Of a stretch of 51,280 bases of DNA, positions 1-9,036 are shown piece by piece. A model generated the notes under the pieces. It was not told where the DNA came from. It did not search any database and saw only the letters and a list, made by a program, of their open reading frames with translations. Within the stretch, counting starts at the first letter, position 1, and each line of letters begins with the position of its first letter. Source of the stretch: Rubrivivax sp. (GTDB lineage: Bacteria; Pseudomonadota; Gammaproteobacteria; Burkholderiales; Burkholderiaceae_C); contig JAIXRN010000062.1 in NCBI GenBank assembly GCA_027485165.1, forward strand, positions 1 through 51,280, in the 5' to 3' direction. The translations under genes were made by a program, and so were the position numbers.

Positions 1-1587
1 AAGACCGCCGAGGACTACCTCGGTGAGGAAGTGACCGAAGCCGTGATCACGGTGCCGGCCTACTTCAACGACGCCCAGCGCCAAGCCACCAAGGACGCCG
101 GCCGCATCGCCGGTCTGGACGTCAAGCGCATCATCAACGAACCCACCGCCGCGGCCCTGGCCTTCGGCCTGGACAAGCATGGCAAGGGCGACCGCAAGAT
201 CGCCGTGTACGACCTGGGCGGCGGCACCTTCGACGTCTCCATCATCGAAATCGCCGATGTGGATGGTGAAATGCAGTTCGAAGTGCTGTCGACCAATGGC
301 GACACCTTCCTGGGCGGCGAAGACTTCGACCAGCGCATCATCGACTTCATCGTCACCGAGTTCAAGAAGGAACAGGGCGTCGACCTGACCAAGGACGTGC
401 TGGCCCTGCAGCGCCTGAAGGAAGCGGCCGAGAAGGCGAAGATCGAGCTGTCGAATTCGACCCAGACCGACGTCAACCTGCCCTACATCACGGCCGACGC
501 CAGCGGCCCGAAGCACCTGAACATCAAGCTCACGCGCGCCAAGCTGGAAAGCCTGGTCGACGAGCTCATCGCGCGCACGATGGAGCCCTGCAAGATCGCC
601 GTGAAGGACGCGGGCGTGAAGCTCAGCGACATCGACGACGTCATCCTGGTCGGCGGCATGACTCGCATGCCCAAGGTGCAGGAAATGGTGAAGGAGTTCT
701 TCGGCAAGGAACCCCGCAAGGACGTCAACCCCGACGAGGCCGTGGCCGTGGGTGCAGCCATCCAGGGCCAGGTGCTGGGCGGCGAACGCAAGGACGTGCT
801 GCTGCTGGACGTCACCCCGCTGAGCCTGGGCATCGAAACCCTGGGCGGCGTGATGACGAAGATGATCAAGAAGAACACCACCATCCCGACCAAGTTCAGC
901 CAGACCTTCAGCACCGCCGACGACAACCAGCCGGCCGTGACCATCAAGGTCTACCAGGGCGAACGCGAGATGGCCACCGGCAACAAGAGCCTGGGTGAAT
1001 TCAACCTGGAAGGCATCCCGCCGGCGCCGCGCGGCCTGCCGCAGATCGAGGTGACCTTCGACATCGACGCCAACGGCATCCTGCACGTCAGCGCCAAGGA
1101 CAAGGGCACGGGCAAGGAAAACAAGATCACCATCAAGGCGAACTCGGGCCTGAGCGAGGCCGAGATCGAGAAGATGGTGAAGGACGCCGAGATGAACGCG
1201 GCCGAGGACGCGAAGAAGCTGGAAATCATCCAGGCCCGCAACGCTGCGGACGCCACCTTGCATTCGGTGAAGAAGAGCATGGCCGAGCACGGCGACAAGC
1301 TCGACGCGCCCGAGAAGGAAAAGATCGAAGCCGCGCTGAAGGACGTCGAAGAAGCGCTGAAGGGCGAGGACAAGGCCGTGATCGAAGCCAAGACCGAGGC
1401 CCTGATGACGGCCAGCCAGAAGCTGGGCGAGAAGATGTACGCCGACGCGCAGGCCGCCGCGGCCGCCACGGGCGCCGCTGGCCCGCAAAGTGCTGGCCCT
1501 GCAGGCGCCGGCGCTGGCGAGGCCCCCAAGGCCAAGCCGGCCGACGACAACGTCGTGGACGCGGAATTCAAGGAAGTCCGCAAGTGA
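1..1587 (+). CDS. dnaK: Chaperone protein DnaK (Hsp70), 5' end cut off by window edge
   Basis: ATP-dependent Hsp70 chaperone of the cytoplasm, working with DnaJ (next gene) and GrpE to fold and rescue proteins. The reading frame is open from base 1, so the N-terminal ATP-binding lobe is missing; 528 residues remain. Visible are the Hsp70 signatures [12 protein letters not shown] (phosphate 2 region) and [13 protein letters not shown], the interdomain linker [12 protein letters not shown], the substrate-binding beta domain and the helical lid. An Ala/Gly-rich tail precedes the conserved C-terminal [18 protein letters not shown] at 31 is internal and not a start. The gene is followed by a hairpin and, after 123 bases, dnaJ on the same strand. 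Composition matches its neighbours. Confidence 0.98.
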   Translation, partial: KTAEDYLGEEVTEAVITVPAYFNDAQRQATKDAGRIAGLDVKRIINEPTAAALAFGLDKHGKGDRKIAVYDLGGGTFDVSIIEIADVDGEMQFEVLSTNGDTFLGGEDFDQRIIDFIVTEFKKEQGVDLTKDVLALQRLKEAAEKAKIELSNSTQTDVNLPYITADASGPKHLNIKLTRAKLESLVDELIARTMEPCKIAVKDAGVKLSDIDDVILVGGMTRMPKVQEMVKEFFGKEPRKDVNPDEAVAVGAAIQGQVLGGERKDVLLLDVTPLSLGIETLGGVMTKMIKKNTTIPTKFSQTFSTADDNQPAVTIKVYQGEREMATGNKSLGEFNLEGIPPAPRGLPQIEVTFDIDANGILHVSAKDKGTGKENKITIKANSGLSEAEIEKMVKDAEMNAAEDAKKLEIIQARNAADATLHSVKKSMAEHGDKLDAPEKEKIEAALKDVEEALKGEDKAVIEAKTEALMTASQKLGEKMYADAQAAAAATGAAGPQSAGPAGAGAGEAPKAKPADDNVVDAEFKEVRK

Positions 1588-1593
1588 CGCCTT

Positions 1594-1615
1594 CGTCAGG
1601 CCTGCGGGCCTGACG
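1594..1615 (+). other. Stem-loop between dnaK and dnaJ
   Basis: A perfect 9-bp inverted repeat with the 4-base loop TGCG begins 7 bases after the dnaK stop codon. No T-run follows, so it does not look like a complete Rho-independent terminator. It could protect the dnaK 3' end or attenuate read-through so that dnaK exceeds dnaJ. The structure is read from sequence; its role is inference. Confidence 0.5.
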
Positions 1616-1710
1616 TGGTGCTTCGCCGCGTTCGACAGCCGGGCTTGCCTGGCAGGTCAACGCGGCGTGTCTGTTTTCACCCCTGGTCTCACTGCAGCTA
1701 GAGTTTCCCG

Positions 1711-2865
1711 ATGGCCAAACGCGACTTCTACGACATTCTGGGCGTACCTAAAAACGCCACCGACGACGACATCAAGAAGGCCTACCGGCGCCTGGCGGCC
1801 AAGCACCACCCCGACCGCCATCAGGGCGAAGAGGCCAAGAAGGCCGAGGAGAAATTCAAGGAGGCCAAGGAGGCCTACGAGATGCTCTCCGACCCGCAGA
1901 AGCGGGCCGCTTACGACCAGTACGGCCACGCCGGCGTCGACCCGAACATGGGTGGCCGTGGTGGCCCGGGCGCTGAAGGCTTCGGTGGATTTGCCGAGGC
2001 CTTCGGCGACATTTTCGGCGACATCTTCGGCGGCGCTGCCGGCGGTGCGGGCGCGCGGCGCGGTGCCGGCGGGCAGCAGGTCTACCGCGGCAGCGACTTG
2101 AGCTACGCGATGGAAATCACGCTGGAAGAAGCCGCCAACGGCCGCGAGACCCAGATCCGCGTGCCCAGCTGGGAAGGCTGCGAGACCTGCAAGGGCACGG
2201 GGGCTAAGCCTGGCACCAGCGCGAAGACCTGCACCACCTGCAACGGCGCCGGCACGGTGCACATGCGCCAAGGCTTCTTCAGCATCCAGCAGACCTGCCC
2301 GCACTGCCAGGGCAGCGGCAAGATCATTCCCGAACCCTGCACCACCTGCAACGGCGCGGGCAAGATCAAGAAGCAGAAGACGCTGGAGGTGAAGATCCCC
2401 GCCGGCATCAACGAAGGCATGCGCATCCGCAGCGCCGGCAACGGCGAGCCGGGGGCCAACGGTGGGCCGCCGGGCGACCTGTACATCGAGATCCGCGTCA
2501 AACCGCACGACATCTTCGAACGCGACGGCGACGACCTGCATTGCACCGTGCCCGTGGCGCTGACCACGGCTGCGCTGGGCGGCACCATCGAAGTGCCCAC
2601 GCTGGGCAGCAAGGCCGAAATCGAGCTGCCCGAAGGCACCCAGCACGGCAAGACCTTCCGCCTGCGCGGCAAGGGCATCAAGGGCCTGCGCAGCAGCTAC
2701 CCAGGCGACCTGTACTGCCACGTGGCGGTGGAAACGCCGGTGAAGATCACCGAGCACCAGCGCAAGCTGTTGAAGGAACTGGACGAATCCTTCCGGAAAG
2801 GGGGAGAGCGCCATTCCCCCACGTCCAAAAGCTGGGCCGACCGGGTGAAGGACCTGTTCAAGTAG
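1711..2865 (+). CDS. dnaJ: Chaperone protein DnaJ (Hsp40)
   Basis: Co-chaperone that delivers unfolded clients to DnaK and stimulates its ATPase. The 384 residues contain a complete class I DnaJ. The J-domain (about 1-70) carries the catalytic HPD in KHHPDRHQ. A Gly/Phe-rich region (about 72-115) follows. The zinc-binding domain has all four CxxCxGxG modules ([32 protein letters not shown]). The C-terminal substrate-binding beta domains complete the protein. Length is normal for the family (about 375-385). ATG at 1711 gives the canonical [12 protein letters not shown] start. It lies in the usual order after dnaK. Confidence 0.99.
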   Translation: MAKRDFYDILGVPKNATDDDIKKAYRRLAAKHHPDRHQGEEAKKAEEKFKEAKEAYEMLSDPQKRAAYDQYGHAGVDPNMGGRGGPGAEGFGGFAEAFGDIFGDIFGGAAGGAGARRGAGGQQVYRGSDLSYAMEITLEEAANGRETQIRVPSWEGCETCKGTGAKPGTSAKTCTTCNGAGTVHMRQGFFSIQQTCPHCQGSGKIIPEPCTTCNGAGKIKKQKTLEVKIPAGINEGMRIRSAGNGEPGANGGPPGDLYIEIRVKPHDIFERDGDDLHCTVPVALTTAALGGTIEVPTLGSKAEIELPEGTQHGKTFRLRGKGIKGLRSSYPGDLYCHVAVETPVKITEHQRKLLKELDESFRKGGERHSPTSKSWADRVKDLFK

Positions 2866-2881
2866 CGGTCGCGGGCGACCG
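2866..2881 (+). other. Stem-loop after dnaJ
   Basis: A 7-bp perfect inverted repeat (CGGTCGC, 2-base spacer, GCGACCG) begins directly at the dnaJ stop codon. It lacks a following T-run, so termination is uncertain. A second 7-bp inverted repeat lies at 2947-2966, just before the next gene. Nothing else is recognisable in the 132-base gap. Confidence 0.35.
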
Positions 2882-2997
2882 ATAGCACCAGGGACGACGC
2901 CAGCCCCTGATGCCATGTCCGACCTGCACCGCTGCTGCCCCCGCCTGCCCGGCCACCCTGCCGGGCCGCAGGCATGCCTGGGGCCCGGAGCCCGGCG

Positions 2998-4647
2998 GTG
3001 AGCCTGATCGACCGGGACATCCACCTGGCGCGGGCGCTGCTGGTGGAAGGCAACAACATGCTGCGCAGCGTTGGCAGCGGGCAACTGCGCGACGCCGGCA
3101 TCGGCCAGGTGGTGGCCGTGGCCAAGCTGCGCGAAGCGCGCATGCAGCTGGAACAGCAGCGCTTCGACATCGTGGTGTGCAACCGCGAATTCGAAGGCAG
3201 CAGCGAGAGCGGGCAAGACCTGCTGGACGAACTTCGCCGCGAACGCCTGCTGCCGCACAGCACGGTGTTCATCATGGTCACCCAGCATGCCGTGTACCAC
3301 CAGGTGGTCGAAGCCGCGGAATCGGCCCTGGACGGCCTGCTGGTGCGACCCTACACCGCGGCCGCGCTGTGCCAGCGCATTCAGGAAGCCCGCCACCGCA
3401 AACGCGAACTGGCCGACGTGCTGAAGGCCCTGGACGCCGGCCAGACCGAAGCCGCCTTTGCGCGGGCGCTGAAGCGCTTCCAGGACCAGGCGCCCTTTGC
3501 CATCTGGTGCGGTCGGCTGGCTGCAGAACTGCTGCTGGACATGCAGCGGCCCGACGACGCACGCCGCGTGTTCGAAAAGCTGCACGACTTGAAGCCTGCA
3601 CCCTGGGCCCTGCTGGGCATGGGCCGTGCGCGGGCCGCTGCCGGCGACATCGCCGCCGCCCGGCGCAGCCTGGCCGAGGTGCTGCGTCTGGACCCGGACT
3701 GCGCCGAAGCCCATGAACTGCAGGGCCAGCTGCTGGTGGAGCAGGGCGACTTCGAGGGCGCGCTGCTGGAATACCGCGCCGCCGCCGAGATCACCCCCGG
3801 CTGCCTGCTGCGCACCCAGCATGCAGGCGCGCTGGCCTTCTACCAGGGCCAGGCGGCCGAAGCCCGGCGCTGGCTGGAGCAGAGCCTGAGCCTGGGCGTG
3901 CAGTCCAAGCTGTTCGACGCCCTGAGCCTGATGCTGCTGGCCCTGCTGCGCTGGGACGACAAGGACAGCGCTGGCGTGGCCGCCGCGCGCGAGCAGCTGC
4001 GCCGCTACAGCGAACGGCACCCGGAATCCCGGCGCCTGCAGCGCATGGCCCAGGCCGCCGCCTGGCTGCAGCAGTTGTCGCAGGACGCCGCGGCCGCACA
4101 GGCCGAATGGCTGGCTTTGGCTGCCGGTGTGGGCGACGACAGCTTCGACCTGGAAGGCGCCAACCTGCTGCTGTCGCTGTGGTCACGGCTACCGCCGGCA
4201 TTGCGTACGCACGCTGACCAGCTGGCCGCAATCGAACGCATCGCGCTGCGCTTTTGCGTCGCCAAGGCCACAGCCGAAGTGCTGGCCGCCGCGGCGCAAC
4301 GCGCCGAGCCGGCGCTGGGCACCATCCGCCGCTGCCAGAGCGAGATCCAGGCCCTGGCTGAACAGGCGATGTCGCAGTCCCTGCGCGGCGACGCCGCCGG
4401 TGCCGTGCAGCGCCTGCTGCAGCAAGGCGAAGGCCTGCGCAACGCCAAGCTGCTGGAAATGGCGGCGGCCATTGCGCGCCGCCACGCCGCAGTGCTGCCC
4501 GACGCGCAGGCCTGGATCGACCGAGCCGCTGCCTGCATGAAAGACAGTTGCCGCGTCGGCACGCACATCGCCGGCATTCAGCGTTCAGGCCGCTCGCCTG
4601 GTGGGCTGCAGCTGCGGTCGCGGGCGGCGACGCCCGTCGCGGCCTGA
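2998..4647 (+). CDS. Receiver-TPR protein with degenerate phosphorylation site (first of tandem pair)
   Basis: Signalling-type protein of 549 residues. An N-terminal CheY-like receiver fold (about 10-130) is followed by TPR-like helical repeats (about 140-330) and a long alpha-helical C-terminal region. The position of the phosphoacceptor Asp is Asn62 (VVCNREF) and the conserved Lys is Arg117 (LLVRPY). Thr95 and one acidic residue (Glu17) remain. It therefore probably cannot be phosphorylated normally (inference). It is about as long as the next gene product and similar throughout, including a shared tail HIAGxxRSxRSPGG. I chose GTG 2998 because GGAG sits 7 bases upstream and the resulting start aligns with that of the paralogue; ATG 2974 is an alternative without a good ribosome site. 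No output domain such as a DNA-binding or GGDEF domain is visible; the partner is unknown. Confidence 0.85.
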   Translation: MSLIDRDIHLARALLVEGNNMLRSVGSGQLRDAGIGQVVAVAKLREARMQLEQQRFDIVVCNREFEGSSESGQDLLDELRRERLLPHSTVFIMVTQHAVYHQVVEAAESALDGLLVRPYTAAALCQRIQEARHRKRELADVLKALDAGQTEAAFARALKRFQDQAPFAIWCGRLAAELLLDMQRPDDARRVFEKLHDLKPAPWALLGMGRARAAAGDIAAARRSLAEVLRLDPDCAEAHELQGQLLVEQGDFEGALLEYRAAAEITPGCLLRTQHAGALAFYQGQAAEARRWLEQSLSLGVQSKLFDALSLMLLALLRWDDKDSAGVAAAREQLRRYSERHPESRRLQRMAQAAAWLQQLSQDAAAAQAEWLALAAGVGDDSFDLEGANLLLSLWSRLPPALRTHADQLAAIERIALRFCVAKATAEVLAAAAQRAEPALGTIRRCQSEIQALAEQAMSQSLRGDAAGAVQRLLQQGEGLRNAKLLEMAAAIARRHAAVLPDAQAWIDRAAACMKDSCRVGTHIAGIQRSGRSPGGLQLRSRAATPVAA

Positions 4648-4690
4648 CGACGGCCCAAGCCCGGCACACAGGCGGCCCGAGCGCGAACCC

Positions 4691-6316
4691 ATGCTGGTCG
4701 ACAAAGACGCGCCCAAGGCGCTGGCCCTGGTCATCGATAGCAACCCGATGTCGCGCAGCCTGATGTGCCAGCATCTGCGGGACTTCGGCTTTGGCTCGGT
4801 GAAGGCGGCCAACCGAATCGCCGATGCGCGCGAGATGCTGGAACACCGGCAATTCGACCTGGTGATCTGCGACGACCAGACGCAGGCCGGCGGTGAATCG
4901 GGCCAGGACCTGCTGGACGAACTGCGCCGCGAACAGCAGCTGCACTACAACTGCGTGTTCGTGATGGTGACCAGCGAAGCCACCTACCAGAAGGTGGCCG
5001 AGGCAGCCGAGGCAGCGCTGGACAGCTTCCTCATCAAGCCCTTCAGCGCCAATACGCTGTACACCCGCATCAAGGAAGCCCGCCAGCGCAAGCGCCTGCT
5101 GAGGGACATCTTCGAAGCCCTGGAGCAACGCGAATTCGACCGCGCCATCGCCCTGAGCGTGGACCGCTACACCCACGGCCGCCCTTACGGCCTTTACGCT
5201 GCGCGCATCGGCGCCGAACTGCTGCTGCAGCAGCAGCGCCACGCCGAAGCGCTGGCCTTGTTCGACAGCGTGGCCAGCACGCAGCGCCTGCCATGGGCCC
5301 GGCTGGGTATCGCGCGGGTGCAGCTGGCGCAGGGCGACCTGTCACTGGCACGGCGCAGCCTGAGCACGCTGATCAACGACGAGCCTCGCTTCGCCGATGC
5401 CCACGACGTGCTGGGCAAGGTGCACATGGAGCAGGGCCAGATCAGCGAAGCGATGGCCACCTACCAAATGGCGGCCGAGATCACGCCGGGCTGCATCCTG
5501 CGGCTGCAGCACGCCGGCACCCTGACCTTTTATGCCGGGCCCGCCGGGCGCGCCCTGGCAACGCTGGAACGCACCTGGGCGATGGGCGCGAAGTCACGTC
5601 TGTTCGATGTGCTGTCGATGATGCTGCTGGGCTTCCTGCGCTTCGACGCCGGCGACGTGCGCGGCGTCGGCCAGGCCAGTGAAGTGATGACGCGGTTTGC
5701 AGGGCGCTACCCGCAGTCGCTGCGGCTGCGCCGCATGGCCCAGCTGGGCCATATGCTGACCCAGCTGCTGGGCGGCGCGCCCGAGCTTGCCCTGGCCCAG
5801 GCCCGCAGCCTGCTGGACGATGTCGCGCGGCCCGACTTCGACATCGAGGCTGCGACCAACCTGCTGTCCCTGTTGACGCGCCTGGCATCGCACGGCATGG
5901 ACAGCGCCGAACTGCGCGCAGCCGTGGAACGCCTGGGCCGACGGTTTGCCGTGTCGAAAGCCGCCACCGAAGTTTTGGCTGCGGCGCTGCGCCAGCACGA
6001 ACAGGCGCCGGACTGGGTGCGCCACAGCCACGCCCAGGTGATGCAGCTGGCCGAAGCGGCCATGCAGCATGCAGTGCGCGGCGAACCCCAGGCCGCCGTA
6101 GCCAGCCTGCTGGACCATGGCAGCGAGACGGGCAACGCGAAGCTGATCGAGATGGCCGGCCTGGTCGCCCGCCGTCACCAGGACCGCATCTCCGCCTTGC
6201 CCACACTGCTGGAACGGGCCAACACCCTGGCCCACCGCTACTGCCAGCCGATGTCGCACATCGCGGGCGTGCGGCGCAGCAACCGTTCTCCGGGCGGGAT
6301 GGTGCTGCGGCGCTGA
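4691..6316 (+). CDS. Response regulator receiver-TPR protein (second of tandem pair)
   Basis: Protein of 541 residues, paralogous to the preceding gene product. The receiver domain (about 8-130) keeps the key residues: Asp16 in the acidic pocket, phosphoacceptor Asp61 (VICDDQT), Thr94 (VMVTSE) and Lys116 (LIKPF). TPR-like repeats follow, then a helical region, ending in HIAGVRRSNRSPGGMVLRR. It is a stand-alone receiver joined to a protein-interaction scaffold, so signalling output is probably by protein contact (inference). ATG 4691 gives a start matching the paralogue; a longer frame back to GTG 4601 would overlap the previous gene by 47 bases and adds only basic low-complexity sequence. The gap to the first gene is 43 bases, so the two are probably one transcript. 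No histidine kinase lies nearby. Confidence 0.88.
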   Translation: MLVDKDAPKALALVIDSNPMSRSLMCQHLRDFGFGSVKAANRIADAREMLEHRQFDLVICDDQTQAGGESGQDLLDELRREQQLHYNCVFVMVTSEATYQKVAEAAEAALDSFLIKPFSANTLYTRIKEARQRKRLLRDIFEALEQREFDRAIALSVDRYTHGRPYGLYAARIGAELLLQQQRHAEALALFDSVASTQRLPWARLGIARVQLAQGDLSLARRSLSTLINDEPRFADAHDVLGKVHMEQGQISEAMATYQMAAEITPGCILRLQHAGTLTFYAGPAGRALATLERTWAMGAKSRLFDVLSMMLLGFLRFDAGDVRGVGQASEVMTRFAGRYPQSLRLRRMAQLGHMLTQLLGGAPELALAQARSLLDDVARPDFDIEAATNLLSLLTRLASHGMDSAELRAAVERLGRRFAVSKAATEVLAAALRQHEQAPDWVRHSHAQVMQLAEAAMQHAVRGEPQAAVASLLDHGSETGNAKLIEMAGLVARRHQDRISALPTLLERANTLAHRYCQPMSHIAGVRRSNRSPGGMVLRR

Positions 6317-6326
6317 AGCCGCAGCC

Positions 6327-7403
6327 CTAGAACAACTGGCCCTGCCCGACCACAGCCGTGGGTGGCCGGAATTGCCCCAGGTCCAGCGCCAGGCGCTGGC
6401 GGCCCAGGCCCAGGCGGTCGCAGGCCTTCACGAAGCGTTGGCGTAGCAAGTCAGCCCAGACACCCTGCCCTGTCATGCGCGTGCCGAAGCGGGCGTCGTA
6501 GTCGCGGCCGCCGCGCATGTCGCGCACGCGGGCCATGATGCGCGCCGCCTTGTCGGGCACGTGCCGGTCCAGCCACTGCTGGAAAAGCGGGTTCACTTCC
6601 CAGGGCAGGCGCAGCACGATGCTGAAGGCCCGGCTGGCCCCCGCGTCGCGCGCGGCGTCGAGGATCTGTTCGAGTTCTGGCGCGTTCAGGAAAGGGATGA
6701 CGGGGGACACGCTCACCCCCACGGGCACGCCGGCGCGGGCCAGCTTTTCGATGGTGCGAAGCCGCCGGTGCGGCGCTGCGGCGCGCGGTTCCAGCGCCCG
6801 GGCCAGGGCCGGGTCGAGCGTGGTGACGGACAGGTAGACCGCGGCCAGGCCCTGGGCCGCCATGGGCGCGATCAAGTCCAGGTCGCGTTCCACCAGGCTG
6901 CTCTTGGTGACCAGCGAAAACGGGTGCTGCGTCTCATGCAGCACTTCCAAGATGCTGCGGGTGATGCGCAGCCGGCGTTCCACGGGCTGATAGGCGTCGG
7001 TGGCCGAGCCGATGTTCAGGTAGGCTGGCGTGTAGCCCGGGGCGGCCAGCGCTTCGCGCAGGCGCTCAGCCGCATTGACCTTGGCGACGATGCGCGTTTC
7101 GAAATCCAGCCCCGGCGACAGGTTCAGGTAGCTGTGCGTAGGCCGGGCATAGCAATAGCTGCAGCCGTGTTCGCAGCCCCGATAGGGGTTGATCGACAGG
7201 TCGAAGCCGATGTCGGGCGAATCGTTGCCGGTCAGGATGCTGCGCACCTGCTCGTCCAGCACGCGCGTGCTGGGGGGCGCCTGCTCTTCCAGCGCCGCCT
7301 GTTGCAGGCTGCCCCAGCCGTCGTCCAGGGCTTCATGCTGCTGGCTGCTGAAGCGGTGCTCGATGGCCCAGACCGTGCCGCGGCCTTTGGTCGGCGCGAG
7401 CAT
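6327..7403 (-). CDS. PA0069-family radical SAM protein (SplB/DNA repair photolyase-related), SOS-box controlled
   Basis: Radical SAM enzyme of 358 residues from the chosen start. The 4Fe-4S/SAM motif CxxxCxxC is Cys77, Cys81 and Cys84 in RGCEHGCSYCYARP. Next to it is the family pattern THSYLNLSPGLDFETRI, and the N-terminal KGRG...RF...HEALDDGW is typical of PA0069-type proteins. The family falls in the SplB-like group (COG1533) named after spore photoproduct lyase; its substrate is unknown. The frame extends to ATG 7440-7442, but that ATG overlaps the LexA box and lies at the predicted transcription start, so ATG 7403 is preferred; a leaderless start at 7442 is possible. The gene follows dnaB on the same strand but has its own promoter. 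It converges with the receiver-TPR gene 10 bases away. Confidence 0.93.
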   Translation of the reverse strand: MLAPTKGRGTVWAIEHRFSSQQHEALDDGWGSLQQAALEEQAPPSTRVLDEQVRSILTGNDSPDIGFDLSINPYRGCEHGCSYCYARPTHSYLNLSPGLDFETRIVAKVNAAERLREALAAPGYTPAYLNIGSATDAYQPVERRLRITRSILEVLHETQHPFSLVTKSSLVERDLDLIAPMAAQGLAAVYLSVTTLDPALARALEPRAAAPHRRLRTIEKLARAGVPVGVSVSPVIPFLNAPELEQILDAARDAGASRAFSIVLRLPWEVNPLFQQWLDRHVPDKAARIMARVRDMRGGRDYDARFGTRMTGQGVWADLLRQRFVKACDRLGLGRQRLALDLGQFRPPTAVVGQGQLF

Positions 7404-7441
7404 CAGGGTGGCAGGGGGAGCGGGGGCGGGGGCGGTCGGCA

Positions 7442-7461
7442 TACTGTCAATTTATACAGTA
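7442..7461 (-). promoter_or_regulatory. LexA (SOS) box of the radical SAM gene
   Basis: The 20-base site TACTGTCAATTTATACAGTA matches the E. coli-type LexA consensus TACTG-N10-CAGTA at every fixed position (CTGT-N8-ACAG core). The symmetry extends outward to an 8-bp perfect inverted repeat, 7440-7463. A good -10 hexamer (TATAAA on the minus strand, 7456-7451) lies inside it, so bound LexA would block transcription. Betaproteobacterial LexA recognises the same core (established). Control of this gene is inference from position. Confidence 0.85.
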
Positions 7462-7477
7462 TGGCTGCGCGATGCAA
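7451..7477 (-). promoter_or_regulatory. Predicted sigma-70 promoter of the radical SAM gene
   Basis: Minus strand -35 TTGCAT (7477-7472), 15-base spacer, -10 TATAAA (7456-7451). The predicted start of transcription is near 7444-7440. The spacer is shorter than the ideal 17. It begins 18 bases after the dnaB stop and overlaps the LexA box, a standard SOS promoter arrangement. Confidence 0.55.
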
Positions 7478-7494
7478 GGCCCTGGTGCCGGGTG

Positions 7495-8922
7495 TCAGTA
7501 CTCGTCGCTGGCGTAGCCCGCAGCCAGGTTGTCGAAGCGTGTCAGCGGCCGCAGGAAGGTCAGCTTCACGGTGCCCACCGGGCCATTGCGCTGCTTGGCG
7601 ATCACGATCTCCGCCACGCCAGGTTCCTTGCTGTCCTTGTTGTAGTAGTCGTCGCGATAGATGAACATGATGACATCGGCGTCCTGTTCGATGGCGCCGG
7701 ATTCGCGCAGGTCGCTCATCATCGGCCGCTTGTCGGTGCGCGATTCCACGCTGCGATTCAGCTGCGACAGCGCGATCACGGGGCACTGCAGTTCCTTGGC
7801 CAGCGCCTTCAGGCCGCGGCTGATTTCACCAATGACGGTGGCGCGGTTTTCCTCGGATGTGCTGCTGCCGCTCATCAGCTGCAGGTAATCGATGACGATC
7901 AGGCCCAGGGTGCCGAACTGCCTCGCCATGCGGCGCGCTCGCGCCCTCAGTTCGGCTGAATTCAGGCCTGGCGTCTCGTCGATGAACATCTGCACCTGCT
8001 GAAGCTTTTCCACCGCTTCGGGCAGGCGTTCCCATTCCTCCTTGTCAAGCCGGCCAGTGCGCAGGTTTTGCTGGTTGATGCGGGCCAGGCTGCCCACCAG
8101 GCGAAGCGCCAGCTGCGACGCGCCCATTTCCATCGAGAACACCAGCACCGGCAGGCCTTCGTTCACCGCCACGTTCTCGGCGATGTTCAGCGCGAAGGCC
8201 GTCTTGCCCATCGACGGGCGCGCGGCCAGGATCAGGAGATCGCCCTTCTGCAGGCCGGCGGTCATCTTGTCCAGGTCGTAGAAGCCGCTGCGCACGCCGG
8301 TCACTTCTTCGGCGCCGTTGTCGTGCAGTTCCTGCACGCGGTCGATCAGGGACACGACCAGCTTGTCGATGCTCTGGAAGCCCTGCTTCTGGCGCGAGCC
8401 TTCCTCGCCAATCTTGAAGATCTTGGTCTCGGCCTCGTCCAGGATGGTGCTGACGGGCGTGCCCTGCGGGTTGAAGGCCTTGGTGGCGATCTCGTCGCTG
8501 GCGCCAATCAGCTTGCGCAGGATGCTGCGCTCGCGCACGATCTCGGCATAACGCCGCATGTTGGCGGCACTGGGCACGCTCTGCGCCATCGCGTTCAGGT
8601 AGGCCAGGCCGCCCGCGTCTTCGGCCTTGCCCAGGCTCTGCAGCTGTTCGAACACGGTGATGACGTCGGCCGGCTTGCTTTGCGAGACCAGGGCCGCGAT
8701 GGCGGCGTAGATCAGCCGGTGTTCGTAGCGGTAGAAGTCGCTGTCGGTCAGCAGGTCGGCCGCGCGGTCCCAGGCCAGGTTGTCCAGCAGCAGGCCGCCC
8801 AGCACGCTTTGCTCGGCTTCGACCGAGTGCGGGGGCACGCGCAGGCGCGCCACTTCGTCGTCGCGGCCACTGGGGCTGCTGCCGGCGTTCAGGCCGCCGC
8901 GCGGGTCGGTCAAAGTACTCAT
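7495..8922 (-). CDS. dnaB: Replicative DNA helicase DnaB
   Basis: Hexameric 5'-3' helicase that unwinds DNA at the replication fork. The 475 residues include the N-terminal primase-interaction domain (from VPPHSVEAEQSVLGGLL) and a RecA-type motor with Walker A ARPSMGKTA (Lys240), Walker B LIVIDYLQLM and the helicase motif RSVESRTDKRPMMSDLRESG. Length matches E. coli DnaB (471). ATG at 8922 begins MSTLTDPRGG; a further in-frame ATG at 8967 would add 15 untypical residues. There is no clear Shine-Dalgarno sequence. It lies downstream of rplI but is separated from it by a strong terminator, so it probably has its own promoter in 8923-9036; I could not define that promoter. Confidence 0.98.
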   Translation of the reverse strand: MSTLTDPRGGLNAGSSPSGRDDEVARLRVPPHSVEAEQSVLGGLLLDNLAWDRAADLLTDSDFYRYEHRLIYAAIAALVSQSKPADVITVFEQLQSLGKAEDAGGLAYLNAMAQSVPSAANMRRYAEIVRERSILRKLIGASDEIATKAFNPQGTPVSTILDEAETKIFKIGEEGSRQKQGFQSIDKLVVSLIDRVQELHDNGAEEVTGVRSGFYDLDKMTAGLQKGDLLILAARPSMGKTAFALNIAENVAVNEGLPVLVFSMEMGASQLALRLVGSLARINQQNLRTGRLDKEEWERLPEAVEKLQQVQMFIDETPGLNSAELRARARRMARQFGTLGLIVIDYLQLMSGSSTSEENRATVIGEISRGLKALAKELQCPVIALSQLNRSVESRTDKRPMMSDLRESGAIEQDADVIMFIYRDDYYNKDSKEPGVAEIVIAKQRNGPVGTVKLTFLRPLTRFDNLAAGYASDEY

Positions 8923-9036
8923 GATTTGAAGATCGTAAGGCGGCCCGGCCAGGGGTGGTGTGGACAAGGCTGGGGGTAAGGGGTGCAGCAGCAGTGGGCA
9001 GTGCCCTGCAGCCTGGGGACAAGTGCCGCGACCATG

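Noticed and set aside
1657..4020. Very long open frame on the minus strand across dnaJ and the first receiver-TPR gene
   Set aside because: It is antisense to well-recognised conserved genes, has biased His/Ala/Gln composition typical of GC-rich shadow frames, and resembles no protein family.
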